This document shows, in pieces, positions 36,671 through 46,777 of a stretch of 64,000 nt of DNA. Every line of letters begins with the position of its first letter. Positions within the stretch are counted from its first letter, which is position 1. Made by a program: the position numbers and the translations under genes. Source of the stretch: Paenibacillus gyeongsangnamensis (lineage in GTDB: Bacteria; Bacillota; Bacilli; Paenibacillales; NBRC-103111); NCBI RefSeq assembly GCF_027533625.1, contig NZ_JAQAGZ010000002.1, forward strand, positions 186,001 to 250,000, written 5' to 3'. Below the pieces are notes generated by a model. That model worked only from the letters and a program-made list of their open reading frames with translations. It did not search any database and was not told where the DNA came from.

Positions 36671-38272
36671 TTATTTACCATTCTGAGCCTTGTAATTTTT
36701 TACATACTCGTCTTGAACTGCCTGGCCACCCTGAGCCATGTACTGTTGAACCAATGTTTTATACAGGCTATCCACTTCGGCTGGCTTAGCAACAATTAGT
36801 TTTGCAAGCATTTGAGCTGAAAGATTCTTAAGCGCTGCGTTGTATTTTGCATCGGCTGCATTCGGTAATGAATAGAAGTATGAATTATAATAGTCCACCA
36901 TACCTACCTTTAAAGCATTCTCTGCATCCTTTTCATAACCAGGATATCCTGCAGAAATTGCTGCATTATTTTTCTGCTGATCACCAAGTTCGATACCGTT
37001 TGAAAGTATATCATAGTCGAGGTTGTTTGCAACAGTCATCATCTTATCGCCGGAATTTGTTGTTCCCGTCTGTATTGGAACACCATTAACCATGTTGTAG
37101 TCCACGCCTTCCTGACCGTTCTGGAGGAAGAGGGTTACCTTGGGGTCAGCCATCCAGTTGAGGTACTGTATTGCAAGGTCAACATTCTTGCTTGTTTTAG
37201 GTATAATTATTTGCACACCATTTGGGCTGTACCCGTACTTAGGATGTTTGCCTGCATCATTCTGCCATGGATCGATAGGAATAAGCTGAGCACCAGGAAC
37301 GTTCTTTACAAGGTTGGCATAGGTGCCGGGAGCTGTCCTGTACGGACCATCCCAGTTAGTCTGGAATGCTCCGACTTTTCCATTGGCAATATCTGCGTCC
37401 AACAGTTTTCCATCCTTGTCAGTTGCGAAATTCGGACTAATCAAGCCTGCATTATACATCTTGTTCATATATTGAACAGCTTTATCAAACCCTGGCATAT
37501 TCCAGTTTGCCTGCCAGATAGCTTGCGGCTGAAGTGTAGCAAACTGTTCTTCAGTAAGGTTAGATGGTTTAAAGGCTTCTGGTATATAGCTCAATCCGGG
37601 ATTTGAAGGTTGCAGGGAATAACCATAAGGAATAACTCCGCTTACATTTCCAGGATTCTTCTCTTTGAATGCAACCATGGTGTTATAGAACTGTTCCGCT
37701 GTAGTAGGAACAGGAAGACCCAGTTTATCGAGCCAGTCTTTACGGATAAAAGTATTTGAACCTGCGAGAACAGTCCTCTTGCCCGGTACAGAATACTGCT
37801 TGCCATTAAATTTACCATACTTTAATACATCATCGCCAAGATACTTTGTAAGAGTAGGTCCATACTGCTTGAGAGCTGAATCAAGCTCTGCCAAACCACC
37901 CTGCTGTACATAATTATAAATAACACCCGAGTTGTAGGTGTAGGAAATGTCAGGTGCCTGGCCGGCTGCCATCAATACGTTCAACTTGTCTACTTCCTGG
38001 GCTCTAGGAACTGAAACAAAGTTTACTGTGGCATTAAACTGCTTGCCGAAATTATCGTTGATATACTTTGTCCAGAAGTTATTATTCAAATCCGGCTGTC
38101 CGGGTTTGCCTCTGTCGAAAACTTCGACAGTTAATGTTCGATGTTCTTTTGTAGTGCCTGCTGTACCATTTTGTGTGCCGCTTGACGAATTACTCTGACA
38201 GGCGGCAAATGTAGACGCAATTGTTAGCGCTGCCAAAGAGACACAGATAGATCTTTGAGCCTTTACCTTCAA
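36671..38272 (-). CDS. Extracellular binding lipoprotein (LplA type) of the second cluster
   Basis: About 533 residues from TTG 38272, which has AAGGAG 7-8 nt upstream; the first residues KVKAQRSICVSLAALTIAST precede a lipobox TFAAC (lipid Cys near residue 24). The mature protein shows the LplA-like pattern GKPGQPDLNNNFWTKYINDN and YSVPGKRTVLAGSNTFIRKDW. It is the last gene of the cluster, unusual since binding proteins usually come first. The terminator at 36455 follows. Confidence 0.87.
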   Translation of the reverse strand: MKVKAQRSICVSLAALTIASTFAACQSNSSSGTQNGTAGTTKEHRTLTVEVFDRGKPGQPDLNNNFWTKYINDNFGKQFNATVNFVSVPRAQEVDKLNVLMAAGQAPDISYTYNSGVIYNYVQQGGLAELDSALKQYGPTLTKYLGDDVLKYGKFNGKQYSVPGKRTVLAGSNTFIRKDWLDKLGLPVPTTAEQFYNTMVAFKEKNPGNVSGVIPYGYSLQPSNPGLSYIPEAFKPSNLTEEQFATLQPQAIWQANWNMPGFDKAVQYMNKMYNAGLISPNFATDKDGKLLDADIANGKVGAFQTNWDGPYRTAPGTYANLVKNVPGAQLIPIDPWQNDAGKHPKYGYSPNGVQIIIPKTSKNVDLAIQYLNWMADPKVTLFLQNGQEGVDYNMVNGVPIQTGTTNSGDKMMTVANNLDYDILSNGIELGDQQKNNAAISAGYPGYEKDAENALKVGMVDYYNSYFYSLPNAADAKYNAALKNLSAQMLAKLIVAKPAEVDSLYKTLVQQYMAQGGQAVQDEYVKNYKAQNGK

Positions 38273-38363
38273 AGAAACCACTCCTTTTTTAAATTTGATA
38301 TTTCGCAAATTTATTTATATAAATTCGCGAAATAGATTAAATAATCCATTTCACGTACCTATA

Positions 38364-39224
38364 TCAACCTTTAACGGCACCAATCATAATGCCGGATACA
38401 AAGTATTTCTGGAGCCACGGATACACTAGAAGAATCGGAACAGTACCAAACATAATACTTGCCGCTTTCAATGCCTCTGATGGCAGATTTACATTGACAT
38501 TCTCGCCAGACATTTGCTGCGAAATATTGATAACATTATACAGCTTAAGCTGGATCGTATATAAATTCTGGTCTGTAATGTAGAAAAGAGCATCCTGAAA
38601 ATAATTCCACCTGAACACGGCATATAGTAAACTGACTGTGGCAAGTGCTGGCTTGGAAAGTGGCAGCACAATCTTAAGCAGAATCTGCAGTTCGTTGCAT
38701 CCGTCCAGGTGTGCAGCTTCCTCCAGGCTATCAGGCAAGCTCTGGAAGAACGATTTCAATATGATCATATAGTAAACGCTCATCATACCTGGAAGAACCA
38801 GTGCCAATGGAGTGTTCAAAAGACTCAGATTCTTTACATTCAGATAATCCGGAATCAAACCACCGCTAAAATACATAGTAAATAGCATCATTAGCAATAA
38901 AACATTTCTGCCCTTGAGTCTTTTTTTAGTCAACGGGTACGCCGCCAATATTGTAACGGTCAATGCAAGGAGCACAAATACAGCCGTCAGGATCACCGTA
39001 TAGAACAATGAGTACAACATACCTGCATCCCCGAATACAACTTTATAGGCTTCTATATTAAAGTCTATAGGATAGATGGTAACTGCCTGGGATATAATCG
39101 CCCTATTAGAGCTAAGTGATTGCGAAAGAATATAGAGAAAAGGAACCAGGCATATAAAGACCGCAATTAAAACAATAAATGCTGCTGTATAGTCAACAAT
39201 TCTATTTTTTGAATTTTGTGACAT
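38364..39224 (-). CDS. Sugar ABC transporter permease (LplC/YtcP type), second cluster
   Basis: About 286 residues, six helices. ATG 39224 (MSQNSKNRI) is chosen because GAGGAGG lies 8 nt upstream. Coupling loop: LPDSLEEAAHLDGCNELQIL; C terminus LQKYFVSGIMIGAVKG. The partner permease lies 13 nt before. Confidence 0.9.
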   Translation of the reverse strand: MSQNSKNRIVDYTAAFIVLIAVFICLVPFLYILSQSLSSNRAIISQAVTIYPIDFNIEAYKVVFGDAGMLYSLFYTVILTAVFVLLALTVTILAAYPLTKKRLKGRNVLLLMMLFTMYFSGGLIPDYLNVKNLSLLNTPLALVLPGMMSVYYMIILKSFFQSLPDSLEEAAHLDGCNELQILLKIVLPLSKPALATVSLLYAVFRWNYFQDALFYITDQNLYTIQLKLYNVINISQQMSGENVNVNLPSEALKAASIMFGTVPILLVYPWLQKYFVSGIMIGAVKG

Positions 39225-39237
39225 TGTCAGTACCTCC

Positions 39238-40206
39238 TCACCATATTCCATTTTCACCTAATTTGCGAGTAATAAAATTGGAAGTTACCAGGAATATTAA
39301 GCAAATAACAGACTGGAACAGGCCGACAGCTGCACCAACTGAAAAGTTCGCAGATTGAATACCTACACGATAAACATAGGTACTGATAACGTCACCAAAG
39401 TCCATAACAAGGTTGTTTTGAATGTTGAATGGACGGTCGAAGTTAATAGCCATAATATTACCGAGCTGCAGTATCAAAAGGATCGCAATGGTTGGTCTGA
39501 TACCTGGCAACGTAACATGCCAAATCTTCCCGAATCTTCCTGCACCATCTGCGTCAGCAGCTTCATACAACTGCTTGTCAATTCCCGTCATAGCAGCAAG
39601 ATACAAAATTGTACCCCATCCTGCGTTCTGCCATACTCCAACTAAAGAATAAGTTGCAACCCATGCATATTTGTTCGTGAGGAACGGTAACGTTTGACCA
39701 CCCATATGGCTAATTAAGGAGTTTAACATACCTGTGGGAGAAAGCAACTGAGCAACAATTCCGCCGATAATAACCCAGGAAAGGAAATGCGGCAGATACA
39801 GTATTGTTTGGCTTACCTTTTTAAACTTATTCCATACCAGTTCATTTATTAAAATAGCCAAAATGATCGGCGCTGGAAATCCCACAAGCAAATCCAAACC
39901 GTTAAGCATCAAAGTGTTTCTAACAACCTGAAAGAATTGTGGTGATGAAAAAATTTCCTTGAATGTTGCAAAATTATTCCACGGACTCATGCTGACACCC
40001 TGAAAAATGTTGTACTCCTTAAAAGCAATCTGTATGCCATACATGGGAGCATATTTAAATGTCAATATATATGCAACAGGGATAATCAACATAAGGTAAA
40101 GTATAAAATCATATTTTATATAGTAAAAGAATCCTTTCTTTTTTATCAGCGGCTTTCCAACGCTACCCTTTTTATCCAGAGGAACACTACTATTCATTGC
40201 GTTCAT
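39238..40206 (-). CDS. Sugar ABC transporter permease (LplB/YteP type), second cluster
   Basis: 322 residues with a soluble N-terminal tail and six helices starting YIKYDFILYLMLIIPVAYIL. Coupling loop: DKQLYEAADADGAGRFGKIW. ATG 40206 has GGAGG 9 nt upstream. Ends 13 nt before the LplC-type start, so cotranscribed. Confidence 0.9.
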   Translation of the reverse strand: MNAMNSSVPLDKKGSVGKPLIKKKGFFYYIKYDFILYLMLIIPVAYILTFKYAPMYGIQIAFKEYNIFQGVSMSPWNNFATFKEIFSSPQFFQVVRNTLMLNGLDLLVGFPAPIILAILINELVWNKFKKVSQTILYLPHFLSWVIIGGIVAQLLSPTGMLNSLISHMGGQTLPFLTNKYAWVATYSLVGVWQNAGWGTILYLAAMTGIDKQLYEAADADGAGRFGKIWHVTLPGIRPTIAILLILQLGNIMAINFDRPFNIQNNLVMDFGDVISTYVYRVGIQSANFSVGAAVGLFQSVICLIFLVTSNFITRKLGENGIW

Positions 40207-40304
40207 AAATTACAACCTCCATTCTACTGGTTTCTCAACTTGCTCAGAGCGTAAGCATGGAAGAAGTATCCTAACTGTTCCCTTAATCGGAGACCGCTTC
40301 CCTG

Positions 40305-41153
40305 CTATACTCCCGAGTAGGCCATAAACCCGCCGTCTACTGGCACAGTGATACCGGTTACAAAACCGGACATATTATCGTCCGCAAGCCACAATAACGT
40401 GCCCAGAAGATCTTCAGGCTTTCCGAATCTTCTCATTGGTGTATGGGTTATGATTTTATGAGACCGGACGGTTAAAGAGCCGTCTTCGTTCGTAAGAAGC
40501 CTTCTGTTTTGCTCCGTCAGGAAAAAGCCCGGGGCGATCGCATTGACCCTAATGCCCACATCCGCCATATGAACGGCCAGCCACTGCGTGAAATTTTCAA
40601 TCGCCGCCTTCGCCGCACTGTACGCTGGAACCTTCGTCATCGGGCTTGGAGCGCTCATCGAAGAAATATTGATAATGACCGCGCCTTGGCGATTGATCAT
40701 ATTTTTGGCAAAAACCTGTGCAGGGATGAGCGTTCCGAGGAAATTCAAGTTGAGCACATAGCTGAAGCCTTCCTCGGTCAGATCGAAAAATGTCGTGATC
40801 TCTTTATTTCCCAGATCCTCCGGCTTCAGGGTTTCATTCGTCGTGCTGCCCTTGGGATGGTTGCCTCCCGCCCCGTTGATGAGAATGTCGCACATGCCCA
40901 GCTGGCGCGTCACCGTTTCTTCCGCCGCCTTTACGCTTTCCGCATCCAGCACGTTGCAGGCAACAGCAATCGCTTCCCCACCGGATTCTCTGATGTCTGC
41001 CGCAACCTTCTCTCCTTTTTCCGCCGTGCGGTTTAATATGGCCACCTTCACTCCATGCCGGCCAAGCTCCCGCGCCATAGCGGAGCAAAGAACGCCGCTT
41101 CCTCCCGTAATAACCGCTACCTTACCTTTCAAATTATCGTTGATTGCAAGCAT
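40305..41153 (-). CDS. SDR-type D-mannonate oxidoreductase (UxuB/YjmF-like)
   Basis: Short-chain dehydrogenase of about 282 residues that probably interconverts fructuronate and mannonate. NAD motif: [20 protein letters not shown] at about 12-31; ISSMSAPSP and YSAAKAA give the catalytic Ser-Tyr-Lys. The insertion [16 protein letters not shown] is typical of the mannonate-oxidoreductase subfamily. ATG 41153 has GGAGG 8 nt upstream and overlaps the uxuA stop by 25 bases, so they are coupled. Pairing with UxuA next door strengthens the role. Confidence 0.85.
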   Translation of the reverse strand: MLAINDNLKGKVAVITGGSGVLCSAMARELGRHGVKVAILNRTAEKGEKVAADIRESGGEAIAVACNVLDAESVKAAEETVTRQLGMCDILINGAGGNHPKGSTTNETLKPEDLGNKEITTFFDLTEEGFSYVLNLNFLGTLIPAQVFAKNMINRQGAVIINISSMSAPSPMTKVPAYSAAKAAIENFTQWLAVHMADVGIRVNAIAPGFFLTEQNRRLLTNEDGSLTVRSHKIITHTPMRRFGKPEDLLGTLLWLADDNMSGFVTGITVPVDGGFMAYSGV

Positions 41154-42229
41154 GCTGCCGCCCTCCGTTTTGTTCTTTCGAGCGAGTCCCAAATTCCCCA
41201 CAAATACATAATGCCGAGAGCCCGGTCATATAGCCCGTATCCAGGACGGCACTGCTCGTTCCAAATATGTCTTCCGTGGTCCGGCCTGGCATAGCCCGTA
41301 AAGCCCTTCTCATGATACGCCGTGACAATATCGCAGATGTCGACCGTACCGTCCTGGGATCGGTGAGAGGTCTCAATGAAATTTCCGTTGTCGTACAGCC
41401 TCACGTTTCGGATATGGGCGAACGGAATGCGGTCTGCAAATTCCCTCACCATGTCCGCTACATGGTTGTTCGGGTTTACGCCAAGCGACCCGCTGCACAA
41501 CGTGACGCCGTTATAAGGGCTATCCACCAATTTCAGCAGCCTGCGGATATTGTCCCGGTTCGTAATGATTCTCGGCAGGCCGAAAAGAGACCACGGCGGA
41601 TCGTCCGGATGAATCGCCATTTTGATATCGTTGATCTCGCAAATCGGAATGATCTGCTCCAAAAAGTATTTGAGGTTGTTCCACAAGTCCTCTTCCGTAA
41701 CGTTCTTGTACGCCTCAAACAGCGCGGGCAGACGCTTCATTCTCTCCGGTTCCCAGCCCGGCATCGTGAAGTCTGGATTCTCGTTGATGACGCGGACCAG
41801 CTCCGCCGGATTATTCATGCTGTCGATCTTAGCCTTTTCATAAAAGAGCGCAGTGGATTTGTCCTCCAGTGGCTCATATAAATTCGTGCGGATCCAGTCG
41901 AAAACCGGCATAAAGTTATAGCAAATCACCTTCACGCCGACCTTTGCCAGCCTCTCGATCGTTTTTTTATAGTTGTCGATATATTTGTCCCTAGCAGGCA
42001 GGCCCAGCTTGATATCCTCATGTACGTTAACGCTCTCTACAACCTCAGTATGAAAGCCGTATTCGTCAGCCTGCTTTTTGATCTCCAGCATTCTTTCGAG
42101 CGGCCACTCTTCCCCTGCAGGGATGTCGTGAAGCGCCCAGACAATGCCTTCCACGCCGGGAATTTGTCTGATTTGGCCAAGGGTTACCGTATCATTGCCT
42201 TCACCAAACCATCTGAATACCATTCTCAT
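41129..42229 (-). CDS. uxuA: D-mannonate dehydratase
   Basis: About 366 residues. Converts D-mannonate to 2-keto-3-deoxy-D-gluconate, the glucuronate-branch step. Recognised from [20 protein letters not shown] (near-universal opening), [33 protein letters not shown] and [14 protein letters not shown], which carry the metal-binding and catalytic residues. ATG 42229 has GGAGG 8 nt upstream; an upstream extension in frame belongs to an epimerase relic. Central gene of the uronate cluster. Confidence 0.95.
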   Translation of the reverse strand: MRMVFRWFGEGNDTVTLGQIRQIPGVEGIVWALHDIPAGEEWPLERMLEIKKQADEYGFHTEVVESVNVHEDIKLGLPARDKYIDNYKKTIERLAKVGVKVICYNFMPVFDWIRTNLYEPLEDKSTALFYEKAKIDSMNNPAELVRVINENPDFTMPGWEPERMKRLPALFEAYKNVTEEDLWNNLKYFLEQIIPICEINDIKMAIHPDDPPWSLFGLPRIITNRDNIRRLLKLVDSPYNGVTLCSGSLGVNPNNHVADMVREFADRIPFAHIRNVRLYDNGNFIETSHRSQDGTVDICDIVTAYHEKGFTGYARPDHGRHIWNEQCRPGYGLYDRALGIMYLWGIWDSLERTKRRAAACLQSTII

Positions 42230-42239
42230 CGCCAATTCC

Positions 42240-42480
42240 TCCAAAAAAATGTGACTGTTCCATGATTTTGTACTGAGGCTCCCATCTGAGCAGCTTACCA
42301 ATTCGCGGGTCGGCTTGACGGAAGAAGAATCGTTCGCAGCCAAGATGAGATGCTGAGTTTCTTGCCCATCCTTCTCGATGGCGAGCCTGCAGGCGGAGGC
42401 TACGTCCCTGACATTTTAAGCTTCCAGAATTCCCACGAGGAAGGTAAGACCGTTTGGTGTCACTGGGACCCATATACTCC
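42240..42480 (-). pseudogene. NAD-dependent epimerase, C-terminal relic
   Basis: Between the two Gfo/Idh genes and uxuA, minus-strand frames read NVRDVASACRLAIEKDGQET and QHLILAANDSSSVKPTRELV, the C-terminal pattern of NAD-dependent sugar epimerases (VRDVAxACRLALE ... AADDT ... PTRELV). A stop interrupts before NVRDV and the frame is lost later. The Rossmann half is missing. Confidence 0.6.
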
Positions 42481-42520
42481 TTCGAGCAAACCGCAGAACG
42501 GTCTCCTGTGTACGGATGTA

Positions 42521-43618
42521 TTATTGGATCTCGTTATGGCCTACGCCTTCAATCAATTTGGCATCTCGTTGCGCCGCCAAGCAAAGCTCAGCCGCTTTAA
42601 AGGCGTGCTTCTGCGTCATCGCGATCTCCGTGCGGTTCAGGCAGTCCATAATCAGTTCCCCGAAAAACGGATATCCTATCTTCCCTTTTACGTCGAAATG
42701 ATACTCGCCCTCATGATTAACGAGGTACACGTGCCCGCCGCCTTTTTCTCTGGCTATATCCACGTATTTGCGCAATTCGATATAACCGTCGGTGCCCAGA
42801 ATAATCGTACGGCCGTCCCCCCATGTGCTGAGGCCGTTCGGCGTAAACCAATCGACACGGAAGTATCCCGTGGAACCGTTGTCGCCCACCAAGTTGCAAT
42901 CGCCGAAATCCTCAAACGTCGGAAATTGCTTGTGGTTATAATTAGCCACTTGGCTGTTCACCACTTTCGCGTCCTTGGAACCGGTGTAAAACAAAAATTG
43001 CTCGCATTGATGGCTGCCGATATCGCAAAGAATGCCGCCGAATTGCTCTCGGTTAAAAAACCAATCAGGCCTGGACGGCACATTGATCCGGTGCGGACCA
43101 TATCCGCTCACCTGCAGCACACGCCCGATCGCGCCCCGCTCGATCAATTGCCCGGCATAGACCGCGCTTTCCACGTGCACTCGCTCACTGTAATAAACCG
43201 CATACTTAAAGCCGGTCTCCGCAACTTTTTGCCGGGCCTGTTCCAATTGCGCGAGCGTTGTAAACGGCGCTTTGTCCGTAAAGTAATCCTTTCCGTGCGA
43301 CATGACGCGCATTCCCAGGGCACAACGTTCTGACGTGATGGCCGCGCCGGCAACCAATTTCACGCTCGGATCCTGCAGCACCTCCTGCTCGGACCTGGCC
43401 GCCTTGACTCCAGGATACATTTGAACGAATTTGTCCACCTTGGCCGGGTCCGGATCGTATACCCATTTCAGTTCTCCGCCTGCCTCGATAAGCCCGTTGC
43501 ACATGCCGTATATGTGTCCATGATCAAGACCGATTGCCGCGAACGGAAAAGCTCCCTTTTCACATACCGGAGCCGGCTTTCCTTTCGGGGCGTAGTTCAT
43601 GCCGTCTTGTGCTTGCAT
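42521..43618 (-). CDS. Gfo/Idh/MocA-family oxidoreductase
   Basis: NAD(P)-dependent sugar dehydrogenase-like protein of about 365 residues. N-terminal Rossmann part includes FPFAAIGLDHGHIYGMCNGL; the following GAAITSERCALGMRV and the YFTDKAPF stretch stand where the EKP motif (catalytic Lys) normally lies: here DKAPF keeps the Lys. The C-terminal half has GDNGSTGYFRVDWFTP and ILGTDGYIELRKYVD. MQAQ at 43618 (GGAG 12 nt before) is preferred to ATG 43630, which touches the GGAG. Ends close to the epimerase relic. Confidence 0.8.
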   Translation of the reverse strand: MQAQDGMNYAPKGKPAPVCEKGAFPFAAIGLDHGHIYGMCNGLIEAGGELKWVYDPDPAKVDKFVQMYPGVKAARSEQEVLQDPSVKLVAGAAITSERCALGMRVMSHGKDYFTDKAPFTTLAQLEQARQKVAETGFKYAVYYSERVHVESAVYAGQLIERGAIGRVLQVSGYGPHRINVPSRPDWFFNREQFGGILCDIGSHQCEQFLFYTGSKDAKVVNSQVANYNHKQFPTFEDFGDCNLVGDNGSTGYFRVDWFTPNGLSTWGDGRTIILGTDGYIELRKYVDIAREKGGGHVYLVNHEGEYHFDVKGKIGYPFFGELIMDCLNRTEIAMTQKHAFKAAELCLAAQRDAKLIEGVGHNEIQ

Positions 43619-43639
43619 CGCGCAATTCATCTCCTTTTA

Positions 43640-44800
43640 TTACTTCTTATAGTCGCTGCCGAGCGTAATATCGTTCTTCGCGAAGGAAACTACCGATGAG
43701 GTTTTCTCGTAAAAATGCGGGGCGTTAGCAAGCAAGCTGTCTCTCGAATAGAACAGGTTGTCCTTCGTCAAAGGCAGGCTGACGCTCTTTCCTGTAGCGG
43801 CGGCTTCATAGATGGCCGTGATCAATTCCAGCGTTCTGCGTCCTTGATGGCCGTCGATGAGCACCTGCAGAGAACCGTTTTCGATCGCCTTCATCACATC
43901 GTCGATTTGTCCGGCATGCCCGGTATACGGGAGGTCCGCCATGCTGCCGTACGTAGTCTCAAGCTCCTCCTCGAGCGCGGTGTTCCGAATCGGAAATCCG
44001 TTTTCCTTGGAGGTGGAGGCATAAACCTTCCAGGGTGCGGAAATTCTGGCCTTTTCGCCTTGGAATATCAGCTGCTGCTCCTGTCCGTGGTGTACGACGG
44101 AACTAGTAATTTGCGCCAGGCTTCCGTTGTCGTAAGAAAGAATGGCTATGGAGATGTCCTCGACTTCCGCGTTATCATGCGACGTATTGCTCATCACCGC
44201 ATGGACTTTTTCTGGCATCCCCATCATCCACTGCAGCATGTCAATATGATGAACGGCGTGGTTCAGCGTACAGCCGCCGCCTTCCTTTTCCCAAGTGCCT
44301 CTCCACCACAGATCGTAATAGCAGTGCCCTCTCCACCAGTGGGAATCAACCTGTGCATGCACGATTTTGCCTAACTTTCCGGTGTCGAGCGTGCGCTTCA
44401 GCTTCATGATTGGATCCCTGAACCGGTTTTGCCCGATTACGGACAAAATGCACTTCGACTCTGAAGCCGCTTCCAGCATGCGGTCGCATTCTTCCAAGGA
44501 AGAAGACATCGGCTTCTCTACCAATACATGCTTTCCGGCTCGCAAAAAGTCGATAGCGATTTGAGCATGCGTATACGGCGGGGTGCAGATCGACACCAGA
44601 TCGATATCGCTGTCCAGCAGTTCACGGTAGTCTTGTTCAACTCTGCAGTCGAGCTGAAATTTCTCTTTATCCCGGACTGCCTTTTCCTCGTAAATGTCAC
44701 ATAACGCAACGACTTGGCATCTTCCCTTAAACGAGGACACATACACCTCCAAATGCGAATTTGCGATACCGCCGGTACCGATAACAGCTACTTTAATCAT
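43640..44800 (-). CDS. Gfo/Idh/MocA-family oxidoreductase
   Basis: 386 residues. Rossmann motif VAVIGTGGIANSHLEVY at 4-20; the catalytic EKPMSSSLEECDRML motif; DSHWWRGHCYYDLWWRGTW and GGGCTLNHAVHHIDMLQWMMG around the active-site His. Substrate unknown; position between the GntR gene and the other Gfo/Idh gene suggests sequential sugar or uronate oxidation. AAGGAG lies 9 nt before the ATG. Confidence 0.88.
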   Translation of the reverse strand: MIKVAVIGTGGIANSHLEVYVSSFKGRCQVVALCDIYEEKAVRDKEKFQLDCRVEQDYRELLDSDIDLVSICTPPYTHAQIAIDFLRAGKHVLVEKPMSSSLEECDRMLEAASESKCILSVIGQNRFRDPIMKLKRTLDTGKLGKIVHAQVDSHWWRGHCYYDLWWRGTWEKEGGGCTLNHAVHHIDMLQWMMGMPEKVHAVMSNTSHDNAEVEDISIAILSYDNGSLAQITSSVVHHGQEQQLIFQGEKARISAPWKVYASTSKENGFPIRNTALEEELETTYGSMADLPYTGHAGQIDDVMKAIENGSLQVLIDGHQGRRTLELITAIYEAAATGKSVSLPLTKDNLFYSRDSLLANAPHFYEKTSSVVSFAKNDITLGSDYKK

Positions 44801-44819
44801 CGTCTTTCACTCCTTAGAC

Positions 44820-45506
44820 CTATTTAAAAAATTTGGCGTGCTTCTGTTTTAAATTTTCTTTTTCAATCACTACCAGCTCCAAATGATCCCTTAGCATTTT
44901 TTCCGCTTGGTCGGGATCCTTCTCCTTGATGGCACGAACAATTCCATGATGCTGGGCAAGTATGATTTTCCAGTCGGAATCGGAAGCAAGCCGTAAAATC
45001 CGGATGCGGTTGTCATGCGTTGCCATTTGTTGAATAAGTCCCCACGTACGGTCCCGGCCGCAGCCGATCATAATCGATTTGTGGAACTCTTCATCGAGCT
45101 CAAACAGACGCCCATAATTCTGTTCGGATTCGCACAGTTCTTGCAGCGAGACGAGATTTTGCAGATGAAGCACCTGTTCCTTGTCGAGCAGCTCACATGC
45201 TTCCCGAACAACGGCGGATTCCAAGGTTTTTCTGACAAAGCGGGATTCTTCCGCATGCTGCAAATCGATAAGCGATATGATAGAGCCCTTCTGAGGAGTG
45301 GTTTCGATTAATTCCTCCTGAGTGAGTTTAACCAATGCTTCACGAATCGGCGTCCTGCTCACTCGGAGCATTTCGACCAGTTCTTTTTCCGAGATAAACC
45401 GCCCCGGCTCGAGCCGCAGCTCCATGATGTTTTTCTTCAAGCTTTCGTAAACGAAATCCCGGATGAGTCCTCTTTTGTCTCTTGAAACGTCAATCTGAAT
45501 ACTCAT
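44820..45506 (-). CDS. GntR-family (FadR/FCD) regulator
   Basis: About 228 residues. N-terminal winged helix (LVEMLRVSRTPIREALVKLT, ETTPQKGSIISLID) and C-terminal FCD domain with an acidic/His ligand site (ELDEEFHKSIMIGCG, MATHDNRIRILRLAS, HHGIVRAI). UxuR/ExuR-type FCD regulators control hexuronate genes (family knowledge). ATG 45506 has GGAGG 6 nt upstream. First gene of the second cluster. Confidence 0.88.
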   Translation of the reverse strand: MSIQIDVSRDKRGLIRDFVYESLKKNIMELRLEPGRFISEKELVEMLRVSRTPIREALVKLTQEELIETTPQKGSIISLIDLQHAEESRFVRKTLESAVVREACELLDKEQVLHLQNLVSLQELCESEQNYGRLFELDEEFHKSIMIGCGRDRTWGLIQQMATHDNRIRILRLASDSDWKIILAQHHGIVRAIKEKDPDQAEKMLRDHLELVVIEKENLKQKHAKFFK

Positions 45507-45874
45507 AAGATTCCTCCAGCCCGACGAGCCGCCATTCATCCTTCAAGCACTTACAAAAAGCGCTTACAAAAAAATCAGGATGACTAGTTACCCTAGTATA
45601 CCAGCTTGAGTGGAGTGAGTCGGATCGCTTTATTAAGCTTAATCGGCCGCCCTCTTTGCATGGATTCATTCTTCCAGCCACTATATGCTGATGACGCCTT
45701 GCGGATAAATTGTTTGATACCTTTGGTCTGTGATAATACTAACATACCACCACTACATCGGAGTTGACGATGCGCTAATCGCGAAAACATTTACCCATTT
45801 CTTGCATTCCCCCCCAATTGAAAGCGCTGTATAATGGGTATGGAATAGTTCGGATAACAAGGGGGACGTATACT
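45507..45874. promoter_or_regulatory. Divergent promoter region between GntR and AraC genes
   Basis: Intergenic region of 368 bases from which both regulators are read outward. TATAAT occurs at 45830-45835 on the plus strand, 40 bases before the AraC-type start, a plausible -10 box; no convincing -35 box at 17-base spacing. No gene seen. Confidence 0.5.
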
Positions 45875-46777
45875 ATGTCTGGAATGATCGCCGATACCGT
45901 TGAAATAGGCAGGCTTACCGACGTTCGAATGTCCTTTCATCTGATGGGGCTGCATGTTCGCGAAGTGGGTTCCCGGTGGACATATCCATCCCATGAACAT
46001 CCTATGTACGAGCTTCATTGGATGATCGAAGGGGACATGAAGATGATTATCGGGGGCCAGATTTACGATCAAAAAAAGGGAGATCTGCTTTTCATACGTC
46101 CGGGAATCATCCATTCATGCAAGTCGGCAGGCTCTCATGGCTTCACTTATTTTTGCATGCATTTCAGCGTAGCCGATTCCGCTTTCTCCAAGGAGCTGGA
46201 GCGCCATCAAGCCACCTGCTACGAAGCATCCTCTCCCCTTGTCAAAGAATTGGCTCCCTTCCTAACGGACTTATGCAATCTTGCGACTGAAAACAGGAGT
46301 CGATCGCTTTCCGCCGCAAAAAGCATGAAGGTGTACGCAGCCGTGTTTGAGCTTTTGGGAACGTTGGTGGAACAGCTGTCCCAAACCGACAACGTCGTGC
46401 TTACGAAAAAGGAATTACTGGCCGGTCGCATCGCCGAAAATATTGAGGCTTCGATCCGCAGCAGCCTGCTTCATGGCCAAATGGAAGATAGCGAAAGAAA
46501 ATTCGTCCAAGATATAGCCGAATCCTTAAAATTGAGTCCATCCCATGTGAATCGGATATTTCAACAGGTTTACGGGAAGGCTCCCCGCAAATATATGTCG
46601 GAAATTTTGTTAAGCGAGGCCCAGCGCCTGTTGCTTCAGACGGACCTGTCCATAGATCATATAGCCATGTTACTCGGGTATAAAACAAGCGCCCACTTCA
46701 GCCGCCAATTTAAGCGCTGGGCCGCCATGACCCCAAGCGAGTGCAGAAGAAGCGCAGAGCGTGAAGGGGGTGACTAA
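45875..46777 (+). CDS. AraC-family regulator with cupin sensor
   Basis: About 300 residues. N-terminal AraC-binding cupin (LGLHVREVGSRWTYPSHEHP-type sequence, MYELHWMIEGDMKMIIGG) and C-terminal double helix-turn-helix (DIAESLKLSPSHVNRIFQQVY; LSIDHIAMLLGYKTSAHFSRQFKRW). Soluble, unlike the sensor at 32009. ATG 45875 with GGGGG upstream is chosen over the 45818 GTG-type start. Divergent from the GntR gene, so a local regulator of sugar genes. Confidence 0.88.
   Translation: MSGMIADTVEIGRLTDVRMSFHLMGLHVREVGSRWTYPSHEHPMYELHWMIEGDMKMIIGGQIYDQKKGDLLFIRPGIIHSCKSAGSHGFTYFCMHFSVADSAFSKELERHQATCYEASSPLVKELAPFLTDLCNLATENRSRSLSAAKSMKVYAAVFELLGTLVEQLSQTDNVVLTKKELLAGRIAENIEASIRSSLLHGQMEDSERKFVQDIAESLKLSPSHVNRIFQQVYGKAPRKYMSEILLSEAQRLLLQTDLSIDHIAMLLGYKTSAHFSRQFKRWAAMTPSECRRSAEREGGD

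Noticed and set aside
42350..43333. 327-codon plus-strand frame over the Gfo/Idh gene
   Set aside because: Antisense shadow; the minus strand carries a clear oxidoreductase with start signals.
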